From a bacterium (lineage in GTDB: Bacteria > SM23-81 > DAOVCL01): DNA of 13,707 bases. The DNA is taken from contig JAOZPP010000082.1 of the NCBI GenBank assembly GCA_029932675.1, positions 1-13,707 on the forward strand, read 5' to 3'. A model generated the notes under the pieces. The model did not search any database. It was not told the origin of the DNA and was given only the letters and a program-made list of their open reading frames with translations. Positions 6,666 to 13,707 of the stretch are shown piece by piece (position 1 is the stretch's first letter; each line of letters starts with the position of its first letter). Both the position numbers and the translations under genes were made by a program.

Positions 6666-6759
6666 GTGATAAAGGTGAAAAAGGGACATCACGGTCAATG
6701 AAACTTACAGGTAAGAACAAAGGTATGGGGCTGAAGCACAGAGTAAATGACCCATACCT
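6666..6759 (+). promoter_or_regulatory. Hairpin-rich 5' leader
   Basis: Three successive stems lie between the predicted start and the ribosome binding site: GTGAT/ATCAC (6666-6670 with 6688-6692), CTTA/TAAG (6704-6707 with 6712-6715), and a perfect 9-bp AGGTATGGG/CCCATACCT (6721-6729 with 6751-6759) with a 21-base loop. The AGGAGG at 6775-6780 lies 15 bases beyond the last stem and is free. This could be a protein- or ligand-responsive leader or simply an mRNA-stabilising structure. No known riboswitch class was recognised. Confidence 0.4.
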
Positions 6760-6788
6760 GGCCTAAGGAAAGGAAGGAGGTAGAAGAA

Positions 6789-9700
6789 ATGAAGAGGTTA
6801 CTCATTGCGGTTGTAGCACTGGGTGTAGGGCTTCTTTGGTCCGCTGGAGGAAGAATATTGGCTCAGAACTGGTTTCAAACTGGCCAGCCAGCGGACATAA
6901 TTCTTGGGCCTTATGTAGACAGTGGCGGAGCTTCAGCTTTGCATCATCCTTCACGTGTTTGTACAGATACAGCAGGTCGGCTTTATGTTGCGGATACACG
7001 CAATAACCGGGTTCTTATCTGGAATACTATTCCCACTACAAATTACCAACCAGCGGATATAGTAGTAGGTCAGCCAGATATGCACTCCAATGATTCAGGT
7101 GGCGACAGCACAGGTCTCAACTGGCCAGTAGGAGTCTATTCTGATGGTATTCATCTTTTTGTAGCCGATGCTAATAACAGGCGGGTACTCATCTGGGACT
7201 CAATACCCACTCAGAATGGGGAGCCAGCCAATTTAGTATTAGGCCAGCCAAACTTTACCAGTTATGAGTTAATCATTGACTCTACCCTAACCTGGCCATG
7301 GGATGTATTTTATGATGGTCAGCATCTCTACATACTTGATGCCCACGCAGCAGGTGTGCTAATATGGAATTCTCTTCCAACTCAAAATGGTCAGCCGGAA
7401 GATTGGATAATGGGGGGTTGGTCAGATTCAGCTCTTATAGCTTCACCACGCGGGATAGCATCTAATGGGACAGCTTTAGCTATCAATGACTATCAACTTC
7501 ATCGAGTACTCCTCTGGTACAATATCCCAACCCAGCCTAATGAGCCCGCAGATGTTGTATTACTCCAGCCCGATTTTACACCATATGATGAAGGGCATTC
7601 CACACATGGTGGAATTTCTATGCATGGTGATACATTATATGTTGCAGTTGGTCACAATATTTGGGTATGGACAGACATCTACACTCTCACCAATGGACAG
7701 GACCCTGACTATATAATTGGACGTTCTGATAGACAACCTACCACTTCTGCTGTAGCTCTGTCTGGACCCTGGGGAGTCTCTACTGATGGAACGCGCCTTT
7801 ATGTGGGTGATACAAATAACAGTCGAGTGCTTATTTACAACCAGATTCCAAGCGGACCAGATATTCCCGCAGATGTTGTCCTGGGTCAGGTAGACTTTGG
7901 AAGCAATGTTTTTCGCTCCAGAAGAGGCATTCGTAGTGTGGGTGGAGTGGCCTCCACCGGGCATCATCTATTTTTGTCAAGCCCCATAGATAACCGAATT
8001 GTCGTCCACGATGGACTACCTGAGCATGATAGCGCTTCTGCTGATTACCTTCTCTCAAATGTAGATTTTGATATACCCCGTCCTATAGAATTCCCAAAAG
8101 AGGATGAATATGAGTGTAGCCAGATATGGACTGATGGCAGTTGTCTTTATGCAACAGCACGGAGGGGGATACTGATGTGGGATTCTCTTCCCCAGTCCAA
8201 TTTGGTTAGGGAAGATAGAGTTATCGACAGTATCGGGCCCGGCCGTCTCCCATTATATGATGCCTCGGGAATTACCAGCGATGGTACTCGTCTCTTTGTC
8301 AGCGATACTCGCAACAATCGGGTTATAATCTGGAACACCATACCGACCGAAAATAATACGCCAGCCGATATCGTACTTGGTCAGCCTGACTTTAACTCCA
8401 ATGAACCGGGTTTAATGAATTCTCCCTCAAGAATAGCTACTGATGGTACCCGCCTGGTAGTGTCTGGAGGGAATCAAAGAATATTAATCTGGAACACTAT
8501 CCCTACCGAAATTAATCAACCACCCGATATTACGCTTGGAGAGGGAGGGGGGTACTGTGGTTGCTGGGGATTCAACCTACCAGCGGGAGTATTTATTTTT
8601 GATAACCATTTGTTTGTAAACGACCTTGGCAATAATAGAACGTTTGTCTGGAATACTTTTCCTACAACAGGTGACCAACTACCTGATGTCATACTTGGTC
8701 AACCTGATTCTCTGACAAAGAGGGCCCGGAAGGCACGCGATGGACTGCATAACGTATGTTCCCTATGGTTTGATGGTGATTATCTATGGATAGGAGAGTT
8801 TAAATTTGCCGACCGGGTTCTGGGGTATAGGGCTACTATCTCTCCAACTGTACCAGGAACTCCCTCCGCTCTCACAGCTACAACAGTATCAGGTCATCAG
8901 ATTAACCTGAGCTGGGTGGATAATGCTACCAATGAACAGGGTTTTAAGGTAGAGCGAAAAATAGGAACAGACGGAACTTACAAACAAATTCGTTATTTAA
9001 GCGCCAATACCACAAGTTATAGAGATAAATGGCTCAATAGTGGTATAGAATACTTCTACCGCATAAGGGCATATAATCGCTATGGAGATTCAGACTACTC
9101 AAACGAGACAAATGCTACCACTTCCGCAAATAATCCACCAAATATTCCAAGTAATCCATCACCTGCTGATGGTGATACTGTGGCCGATTTTGCTTTTGGT
9201 GTGAAACCCAGTTGGACAGGGGGAGACCCGGATGAAGGTGATGCAGTCACCTATGACATCTATTTTGATACTTATGATCCCCCAATATTCTTGCTGTCAG
9301 CTAACCAAGTAAATACATTCTGTGGTCTCGATAGTCTTAGAATATTAAGTCTCGGGACTAACTATTATTGGAAAGTTGTAGCCAGAGACCTGGAAGGAGC
9401 AGAAACCGAAGGTCCTGTATGGAATTTTTATACTTGTCCATATAGTCCATATTATAACTTGACTATTTCTACCACCGCAGGAGGGACAACTTTTCCCCGG
9501 CCTGGCACTCATCGATATAGATTCGAACCAGATCCAATCGGTGTTCCTCTGACAGCTATTCCTGATAGTGGATATTCATTCTCAGGCTGGACAGGCGATA
9601 CTACAGATACTATTAACCCCATAACCATCATTATGGATAGCGACAAGAGTGTAAGAGCTAATTTCACTTTACCAGGTGTAGAGGAGGAACACGCCACAGT

Positions 9701-9986
9701 TATTCCCAAAATCTATAAGCTCTTTCAGAATTACCCAGACCCTTTCAACTTGGAGACCAAGATCGGGTATCAACTGCCAAATAGGGCTTATGTAGAGATT
9801 ACCATCTACGACATTACAGGCAGAAAGGTAAAGAAGTTGGTTTCTGCTATTAAACCAGCGGGTCACTATTCCGTTGTTTGGGATGGGAGAAACAGCCACG
9901 GCAAGGAGGTGAGTAGTGGGGTGTACTTCTATCGCCTGAAGGCCAAAGGGATTAGCCAGACCAGGAAGATGATCTTGTTGAAATGA
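6789..9986 (+). CDS. Secreted multidomain beta-propeller surface protein with C-terminal sorting domain
   Basis: A 1065-residue exported protein. The signal peptide is MKRLLIAVVALG... ending near AQN. Residues about 25-680 contain twelve repeats of roughly 50-58 residues built on the pattern PADIVLGQPDF...DGTRLFVADTNNNRVLIWNxIPT, resembling NHL-type propeller blades and compatible with two six-bladed propellers. Then come an FN3 domain (about 683-775), a second Ig/FN3-like domain (about 780-880), and an InlB-type repeat with GYSFSGWTGD and a final SVRANF (about 888-960). Last is a FlgD-Ig/T9SS type A-like sorting domain (about 972-1065) with NYPDPFN, IYDITGRKV, WDGR and SGVYFYRL. ATG 6789 is chosen over an upstream in-frame ATG at 6747, because AGGAGG (6775-6780) lies eight bases before it and the signal peptide starts there. 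It probably binds a ligand or partner at the cell surface. The function is unknown. Confidence 0.88.
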   Translation: MKRLLIAVVALGVGLLWSAGGRILAQNWFQTGQPADIILGPYVDSGGASALHHPSRVCTDTAGRLYVADTRNNRVLIWNTIPTTNYQPADIVVGQPDMHSNDSGGDSTGLNWPVGVYSDGIHLFVADANNRRVLIWDSIPTQNGEPANLVLGQPNFTSYELIIDSTLTWPWDVFYDGQHLYILDAHAAGVLIWNSLPTQNGQPEDWIMGGWSDSALIASPRGIASNGTALAINDYQLHRVLLWYNIPTQPNEPADVVLLQPDFTPYDEGHSTHGGISMHGDTLYVAVGHNIWVWTDIYTLTNGQDPDYIIGRSDRQPTTSAVALSGPWGVSTDGTRLYVGDTNNSRVLIYNQIPSGPDIPADVVLGQVDFGSNVFRSRRGIRSVGGVASTGHHLFLSSPIDNRIVVHDGLPEHDSASADYLLSNVDFDIPRPIEFPKEDEYECSQIWTDGSCLYATARRGILMWDSLPQSNLVREDRVIDSIGPGRLPLYDASGITSDGTRLFVSDTRNNRVIIWNTIPTENNTPADIVLGQPDFNSNEPGLMNSPSRIATDGTRLVVSGGNQRILIWNTIPTEINQPPDITLGEGGGYCGCWGFNLPAGVFIFDNHLFVNDLGNNRTFVWNTFPTTGDQLPDVILGQPDSLTKRARKARDGLHNVCSLWFDGDYLWIGEFKFADRVLGYRATISPTVPGTPSALTATTVSGHQINLSWVDNATNEQGFKVERKIGTDGTYKQIRYLSANTTSYRDKWLNSGIEYFYRIRAYNRYGDSDYSNETNATTSANNPPNIPSNPSPADGDTVADFAFGVKPSWTGGDPDEGDAVTYDIYFDTYDPPIFLLSANQVNTFCGLDSLRILSLGTNYYWKVVARDLEGAETEGPVWNFYTCPYSPYYNLTISTTAGGTTFPRPGTHRYRFEPDPIGVPLTAIPDSGYSFSGWTGDTTDTINPITIIMDSDKSVRANFTLPGVEEEHATVIPKIYKLFQNYPDPFNLETKIGYQLPNRAYVEITIYDITGRKVKKLVSAIKPAGHYSVVWDGRNSHGKEVSSGVYFYRLKAKGISQTRKMILLK

Positions 9987-10173
9987 GGGGGAGAGGTTAG
10001 TCAATCTCCAAAATTAGCTTCTTGGAAGGGTCAAGCTGGCTCGGATATCCCCTTTACTTGCCTGCTTTTTAGACTAATTTTGACTCTTTTGAATTGTCTG
10101 CAATTTTGCTAATTACAGAGGATTATAGAATCTTGATTATGGCATGAGAATAGACCGCACTAAGGAGGTAAAA

Positions 10174-11259
10174 GTGTTAAGGAGGCATCATCATTTCTTT
10201 GTTGTTAGCTTCCTGCTTGCCAACCTGATACTGCCTGCATATCTCTTCTCCTGCCCACTGCCGACAGCTACATTCTCGATTGTCGCTTATGATTCAGTGG
10301 CTGAGGAGTGGGGGGTGGCGGTAGAGTCCAAGTTCTTGGCTGTGGGGGCGGTGGTACCCTGGGCTAAGGCGGGAGTGGGGGCGATAGCAACTCAGGCTTG
10401 GGGCAATACCACCTATGGCCCACAAGGCCTTAACCTCTTACAGATGGGGATATCTGCTGAAAAGGTTGTGGATATACTCATCTCTCAGGACCCAGATCGG
10501 GACCAACGTCAGTTGGGCATAGTAGATGCCAGGGGGAGGGCAGCCGCCTGGACAGGCGACGGTTGTTTGGCCTGGGCTGGCCACATCGTTGGCCGAGGGT
10601 TCACTGTGCAAGGAAACATCTTAACCGGGGAGCAGGTGGTGCGTAAGATGGCAGATGCTTTCCGCTCGTCTAAAGGGCCATTGGGGAGAAGGCTCATTGC
10701 CGCCCTGCACGCTGGTCAGGAAGTTGGAGGGGATAAACGGGGGAGGCAGTCGGCGGCCCTTCTGGTAGTGCGAAAGGGGGGAGGTTACTCAGGCTATAAT
10801 GACCGATTCATTGACCTAAGGGTTGATGATCATCCCCATCCCATCGGGGAACTGGAGCGCCTCTACAACCTGCACGAGCGGACATTCCAGGGGGGTGCCT
10901 ATGTGCGGTTAGGGATGCAGGCGTTGAAAGAAGGCAAAGGGGAAAAGGCCAACTTAGCGTTAGATCGGGCGATATCTCTGGCCAACAAATATCCGGAGAA
11001 TGCGAATCTGCTTAACGGTATCGCCTGGGAGTTAGCGATCAACAACTTCCGCTTGGACGATGCTCTTAGATTGGCACAAAAGGCAACGAAGCTCGCTCCC
11101 CAAGATGCTAATATCTGGGATACGCTTGGCGAGGTCTACGCCCGACGCGGCAACTATTTAGAAGCCGTAAATGCTGAAAAAAAGGCAGTATCCTTAAGCG
11201 GAGGCAATAAGGAGTTCCAGGGGAAGTTGGAGAGGTGGCAGAAGCTACTCCCCAAGTAG
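10174..11259 (+). CDS. Secreted DUF1028 Ntn-hydrolase-like protein with C-terminal TPRs
   Basis: DUF1028 (COG3342) proteins are predicted N-terminal-nucleophile hydrolases of unknown substrate. The hallmark TFSIVAYD (33-40) is followed by WGVAVESKFLAVG, VVPWAKAGVGAIATQAWGN, TVQGNIL, GGDKRGRQSAALLV and IDLRVDDHPHPI. Residues 1 to about 32 form a signal peptide (hydrophobic VVSFLLANLILPAYLF). Cleavage after A32 would leave Thr33 as the N-terminal residue, which suits an Ntn enzyme. Residues about 239-352 carry TPR-like repeats (NLALDRAISLANKYPEN and following). The GTG at 10174 is chosen because AGGAGG (10163-10168) lies five bases upstream; an ATG at 10144 has no such site. The protein is 361 residues. 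C27 in LFSC weakly resembles a lipobox, so a lipoprotein is an alternative. No T-rich terminator was found after it. Confidence 0.88.
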   Translation: MLRRHHHFFVVSFLLANLILPAYLFSCPLPTATFSIVAYDSVAEEWGVAVESKFLAVGAVVPWAKAGVGAIATQAWGNTTYGPQGLNLLQMGISAEKVVDILISQDPDRDQRQLGIVDARGRAAAWTGDGCLAWAGHIVGRGFTVQGNILTGEQVVRKMADAFRSSKGPLGRRLIAALHAGQEVGGDKRGRQSAALLVVRKGGGYSGYNDRFIDLRVDDHPHPIGELERLYNLHERTFQGGAYVRLGMQALKEGKGEKANLALDRAISLANKYPENANLLNGIAWELAINNFRLDDALRLAQKATKLAPQDANIWDTLGEVYARRGNYLEAVNAEKKAVSLSGGNKEFQGKLERWQKLLPK

Positions 11260-11456
11260 TCAGAGAAGGGACTTCCCTTGGGCAGAGCCATTGCCCGTGA
11301 ACCCTCCATAAAAGTTCCCTCCTTATAATGAGCCTCACCGATAAATGTGGGCTTTTCCTCGGTTTCAAAACTACCTTACCATCTCAACTGAGCCTAACCC
11401 CCTTTGCTGTCACCAGGCTCTCCCGGTATCGGCCAAGCTGATAACGTAGTTTTTCC

Positions 11457-11487
11457 CCTTGCCTTAAAGCAAGGAAATTTTTATTTT
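11457..11487 (+). terminator. Short hairpin with T-rich tail before the ABC-F gene
   Basis: CCTTGC (11457-11462) pairs with GCAAGG (11469-11474) around a CTTAAA loop, followed by AAATTTTTATTTT. The stem is only 6 bp and three A residues precede the T run, so termination would be weak. It lies about 23 bases before the ABC-F start. It may end readthrough from the DUF1028 gene or act as a leader attenuator for the ABC-F gene. Confidence 0.4.
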
Positions 11488-11509
11488 ATATGAAGAAAGG
11501 GAACAGGAA

Positions 11510-13360
11510 ATGGTCCTTGTCTCTCTCCAAGGGATATACAAATCTTATGGGGATAAGGTCGTTTTAGATGCGGTGGATTGGCAGATAACCGATGGGAGAA
11601 GGATCGGCCTTGTCGGCCCCAATGGGGTGGGGAAGACCACCCTTTTGGAGATAATCGCTGGCCAGAGGGAGCCTGATAAGGGGGTGGTGCAGCGGGGAAA
11701 GGGGCTGAGGATAGGCTATCTCCAGCAGGAAGCCCAGTTGGTGGGGGAACGTTCCCTAAAGGAGGAGATGGAGGAAGTCTTCGCCTCCCTTCTAAGGAAG
11801 GAGAGCAAAATAAGGGAACTGGAGGAGAGGATCTCCTCTAAGCAAGGGGATCTGAAGTTCCTGCTTAAGGAATATAGCCGATTGAGCCAGGAGTTTGAAG
11901 CCGCAGATGGCTACCTCATCCATACTAAGATAGAGAAAACCCTCTTTGGCCTTGGCTTCCAGGCGGAGGACCTCACCAAGAGGGTAGGGTCCCTCAGTGG
12001 CGGACAGAAGAGCATTGCCGCCCTGGCAAAGGTGCTCTTGGCTGATCCGCAGCTTCTTCTCTTAGACGAGCCGACTAATCACCTGGATATCAGGGCCACC
12101 GAGTGGCTGGAGAGGTTCTTGGCTGACTACCCCCGAACCTACATCATCATCTCCCATGATCGCCAGCTCTTGGATAGGACCACCGAGGAGATAGTAGAGG
12201 TTGAAGGAGGGAAGCTGAAGAGGTGGGTGGGAAACTACTCTGCCTATCAGATCCAGAAGCAGAAGGAGTTAGAACTTGCCCAAAAGAGGTATGAACTCCA
12301 GCGGGAATGGATAGAGAGGACTGAAGAGTTTATCCGCAGAAATATAGCTGGGCAGAAGACCAAGCAGGCCCAAAGCAGGAGGAAATTGTTGGAGAAGGTG
12401 GAGAGGTTGGAGAAACCTTCCCCTAAGGTTAGGGGACCAGTTCTCCGGTTTGACTCTCGCAGAAAAGGGGCTCAGGAGGTCCTCCGCCTGGAGAAGGTCA
12501 GCAAGACCTTTCCGGGCATGAGGCTCTTCTCCGGGGTAAGTTTCACCCTTTTGCGCGGTGATCGAGTAGGATTAGTTGGGCCCAATGGATCGGGGAAGAC
12601 CACCCTGATGAAGATAATTGTTGGTGAGGAGAAAGCCGACCAAGGTTCAGTTAGAGTGGGCAATGGGGTAAAGATAGGTTATTATAGCCAAGAACATGAA
12701 AATTTAAACCGCGGAAGATCTGTCTTGGATGAGGTCTGGGGGGTGGAGCCTTACCTTACCCAGGGGGAGATAAGGAGTTATTTAGCCAAGTTCCTCTTTC
12801 GGGGCCAAGAGGTTTTCAAACCCATTACTGAGCTCAGCGGAGGGGAACAGAGTAGGGTCTGTTTAGCTAAACTTATCTTGGGGAAACCCGATCTCCTCCT
12901 TCTGGACGAACCCACCAACCACTTGGATATACCCTCCCTGGAGGCATTAGAGGAGGCTCTGTCAGGATTTAAGGGCACGGTATTTGTCGCCTCCCATGAT
13001 CGCTATTTTCTCGACCGATTGGTAAACAGGATCTTCTACCTTAGCGGTGAGAAGCTCTCTAAATGGGAGGGAAACTACACGGAAACGGCTGGCAAGTGGA
13101 GAGAGCAGGAGGGTAAACCTACCACCCAGCGAAAGGGGAGGAGGAGGAAAGCAAGGAGCCCAGCAAGGATAGAGAAGGAAATAGCTTCCTTAGAGGAGAG
13201 GCTTTGGGAGACGTCCCTCCTCTTAGCCGATAGGGAGGTCTATTCCAATTGGCAGAAGCTGCATTCCCTCTTAGAGGAGAGGGAATCCCTCTCTAAGCAG
13301 ATCAACACCCTTTACAAGAAATGGGAGGAAGCCGTAAAGGAGGAAGAGGAAACTGTTTGA
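11510..13360 (+). CDS. ABC-F family ATP-binding protein (ribosome-associated, duplicated ABC domains)
   Basis: 616 residues with two ABC modules and no membrane segment, as in ABC-F proteins. Module 1 has Walker A GPNGVGKT (36-43), signature LSGGQ (162-166) and Walker B LLLLDEPTNHLD (182-193). The linker at about 240-325 is rich in charged helical residues (RNIAGQKTKQAQSRRK), matching the P-site tRNA-interaction motif region. Module 2 has GPNGSGKT (357-364), LSGGE (442-446), LLLLDEPTNHLD (462-473) and SHDRYFLDR (495-503). A basic, coiled-coil C-terminal tail (about 545-610) resembles Uup/YdiF-type proteins. ABC-F proteins enter the ribosomal E site and relieve stalled or drug-bound ribosomes; which subfamily this is cannot be fixed by eye. 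AAAGGG at 11496-11501 precedes the ATG. The stop is one base before the hflX start. Confidence 0.93.
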   Translation: MVLVSLQGIYKSYGDKVVLDAVDWQITDGRRIGLVGPNGVGKTTLLEIIAGQREPDKGVVQRGKGLRIGYLQQEAQLVGERSLKEEMEEVFASLLRKESKIRELEERISSKQGDLKFLLKEYSRLSQEFEAADGYLIHTKIEKTLFGLGFQAEDLTKRVGSLSGGQKSIAALAKVLLADPQLLLLDEPTNHLDIRATEWLERFLADYPRTYIIISHDRQLLDRTTEEIVEVEGGKLKRWVGNYSAYQIQKQKELELAQKRYELQREWIERTEEFIRRNIAGQKTKQAQSRRKLLEKVERLEKPSPKVRGPVLRFDSRRKGAQEVLRLEKVSKTFPGMRLFSGVSFTLLRGDRVGLVGPNGSGKTTLMKIIVGEEKADQGSVRVGNGVKIGYYSQEHENLNRGRSVLDEVWGVEPYLTQGEIRSYLAKFLFRGQEVFKPITELSGGEQSRVCLAKLILGKPDLLLLDEPTNHLDIPSLEALEEALSGFKGTVFVASHDRYFLDRLVNRIFYLSGEKLSKWEGNYTETAGKWREQEGKPTTQRKGRRRKARSPARIEKEIASLEERLWETSLLLADREVYSNWQKLHSLLEERESLSKQINTLYKKWEEAVKEEEETV

Positions 13361-13361
13361 G

Positions 13362-13700
13362 TTGAGAAAAGCGAGGATAGAGAGGGCTATCCTGGCTGGA
13401 TTGGACCATTGGGATGGCGGGGGGAGGGACTGGGAGGAGTTAGAGGCATTGGTGGACTCCGCTGGGGGCAAGGTTGTGGGGAAGATGTCCCAGAGGAGGC
13501 GTGAACCTGACCCAGCCCTTTTTATGGGCAAGGGGAAGATCGAGGCCCTGAGAGAGGAGGTAAGAAAGAAGGAAGCCGATCTGGTCATCTTCGATCAGGA
13601 CCTTACCCCTGTGCAGGTAAAGAACCTGGAGGAAGCATTGGGGGTAAAGGTTCTAGCCCAACTTTCGCTCTTTGAAAAAATTTTCCTTGTTTTTCAATGA
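13362..13700 (+). CDS. hflX: HflX GTPase, N-terminal part only (3' end diverges)
   Basis: The first ~97 residues match the HflX N-terminal domain: ERAILAGLD (7-15), LVDSAGGKVVG (30-40), QRRREPDPALFMGKGKIEAL (44-63), ADLVIFDQDLTPVQVKNLE (72-90) and LGVKVL (93-98). HflX is a ribosome-binding GTPase that splits stalled or heat-damaged 70S ribosomes. After VKVL the family expects DRTxLILDIFAxRA and then the GTPase domain. Here the frame reads AQLSLFEKIFLVFQ and stops at TGA 13698-13700, so no G domain is present. The start is TTG one base after the ABC-F stop. The closest purine-rich site, AGAGGA, lies about 11 bases upstream within the ABC-F gene. It is either a real truncation or an assembly edge; the N-terminal identity is confident. 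Confidence 0.8.
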   Translation: MRKARIERAILAGLDHWDGGGRDWEELEALVDSAGGKVVGKMSQRRREPDPALFMGKGKIEALREEVRKKEADLVIFDQDLTPVQVKNLEEALGVKVLAQLSLFEKIFLVFQ

Positions 13701-13707
13701 GTTATGC
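13657..13707. other. AT-rich terminal segment that replaces expected hflX sequence
   Basis: From about 13657 the sequence changes from GA-rich coding DNA to an AT-rich run. TTGAAAAA (13672-13679) can pair with TTTTTCAA (13691-13698), and CGCTCTTTGA (13666-13675) resembles a boxA antitermination element of the kind found in rRNA leaders. It may be the end of an inserted element or a misjoined contig edge. It is too short to decide. Confidence 0.4.

Noticed and set aside
6661-6780. Cyclic-di-GMP (GEMM-type) riboswitch in the propeller-gene leader
   Set aside because: Fragments such as GAAA, GGGAC and GGCCTAA are present, but the paired arms and the conserved core around them do not form.
6747-6788. 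Upstream ATG as start of the propeller protein
   Set aside because: It would add 14 charged residues before the signal peptide and lies inside the 9-bp leader hairpin; ATG 6789 has a consensus AGGAGG eight bases upstream.
10144-10173. ATG start for the DUF1028 gene
   Set aside because: It has no Shine-Dalgarno sequence, whereas the GTG at 10174 has AGGAGG five bases before it and gives a normal signal peptide.
11324-11329. TATAAT as a promoter for the ABC-F gene
   Set aside because: No acceptable -35 box lies 15-19 bases upstream, and there is no extended -10 TG.

Overview
The window reads as chromosomal DNA from an uncultivated bacterium with a cell envelope that exports large multidomain surface proteins. 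The best lineage clue is the secreted beta-propeller protein at 6789-9986. It ends in the YPxPFN...VxxxIYDxxGRxV...WDGRxxxGxxVxSGVYFYRL...xRKMxLL type of C-terminal sorting domain, which is common in the FCB group and in candidate phyla such as WOR-3, KSB1, Zixibacteria and Latescibacterota. No marker gene fixes the phylum, so this is inference.

All confident genes are on the + strand. From the left: a gene-poor start with a facing pair of GACAGGAT-type repeats (1-504); a macro-domain ADP-ribose-binding protein (505-1038); a promoter, a structured leader and an intact tRNA-Asn(GUU) with encoded CCA (1141-1215); and a gene-free stretch with a hairpin terminator and a second promoter. Next is a tight three-gene metabolic operon (1673-5421): an LsrF-type thiolase/aldolase, an LsrE/AlsE-type sugar-phosphate epimerase, and a class II aldolase fused to a short-chain dehydrogenase. 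The first two resemble enzymes that sit together in the Salmonella AI-2 (lsr) operon. However, no LsrK, LsrG, LsrR or transporter gene is present, and the third enzyme is not an lsr gene, so the operon probably breaks down some other phosphorylated sugar.

After the operon terminator lies a dead SAM-dependent methyltransferase (5543-6275). It is split by a 123-bp MITE-like element with perfect terminal repeats and an ACTT target duplication, and it also carries an in-frame TGA. Removing the element plus one target copy restores a 201-codon frame around that TGA. The stop codon lies inside a weak integron-attC-like sequence.

A near-consensus sigma-70 promoter and a hairpin-rich leader (6633-6788) drive the surface protein, which has twelve propeller repeats, FN3/Ig-like modules, an InlB-type repeat and the sorting domain. 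A secreted DUF1028 Ntn-hydrolase-like protein with C-terminal TPRs follows (10174-11259). The right end holds a translation-associated pair: an ABC-F ATPase (11510-13360), and one base later the N-terminal part of HflX. HflX loses family similarity about 50 bases before the window ends, where composition turns AT-rich, suggesting an insertion or an assembly join.

The points most worth a second look are the lsrF/epimerase/aldolase-dehydrogenase operon, the epimerase's altered phosphate-loop region, and the element-disrupted methyltransferase. No CRISPR array, complete insertion sequence, toxin-antitoxin pair or obvious defence island is visible.
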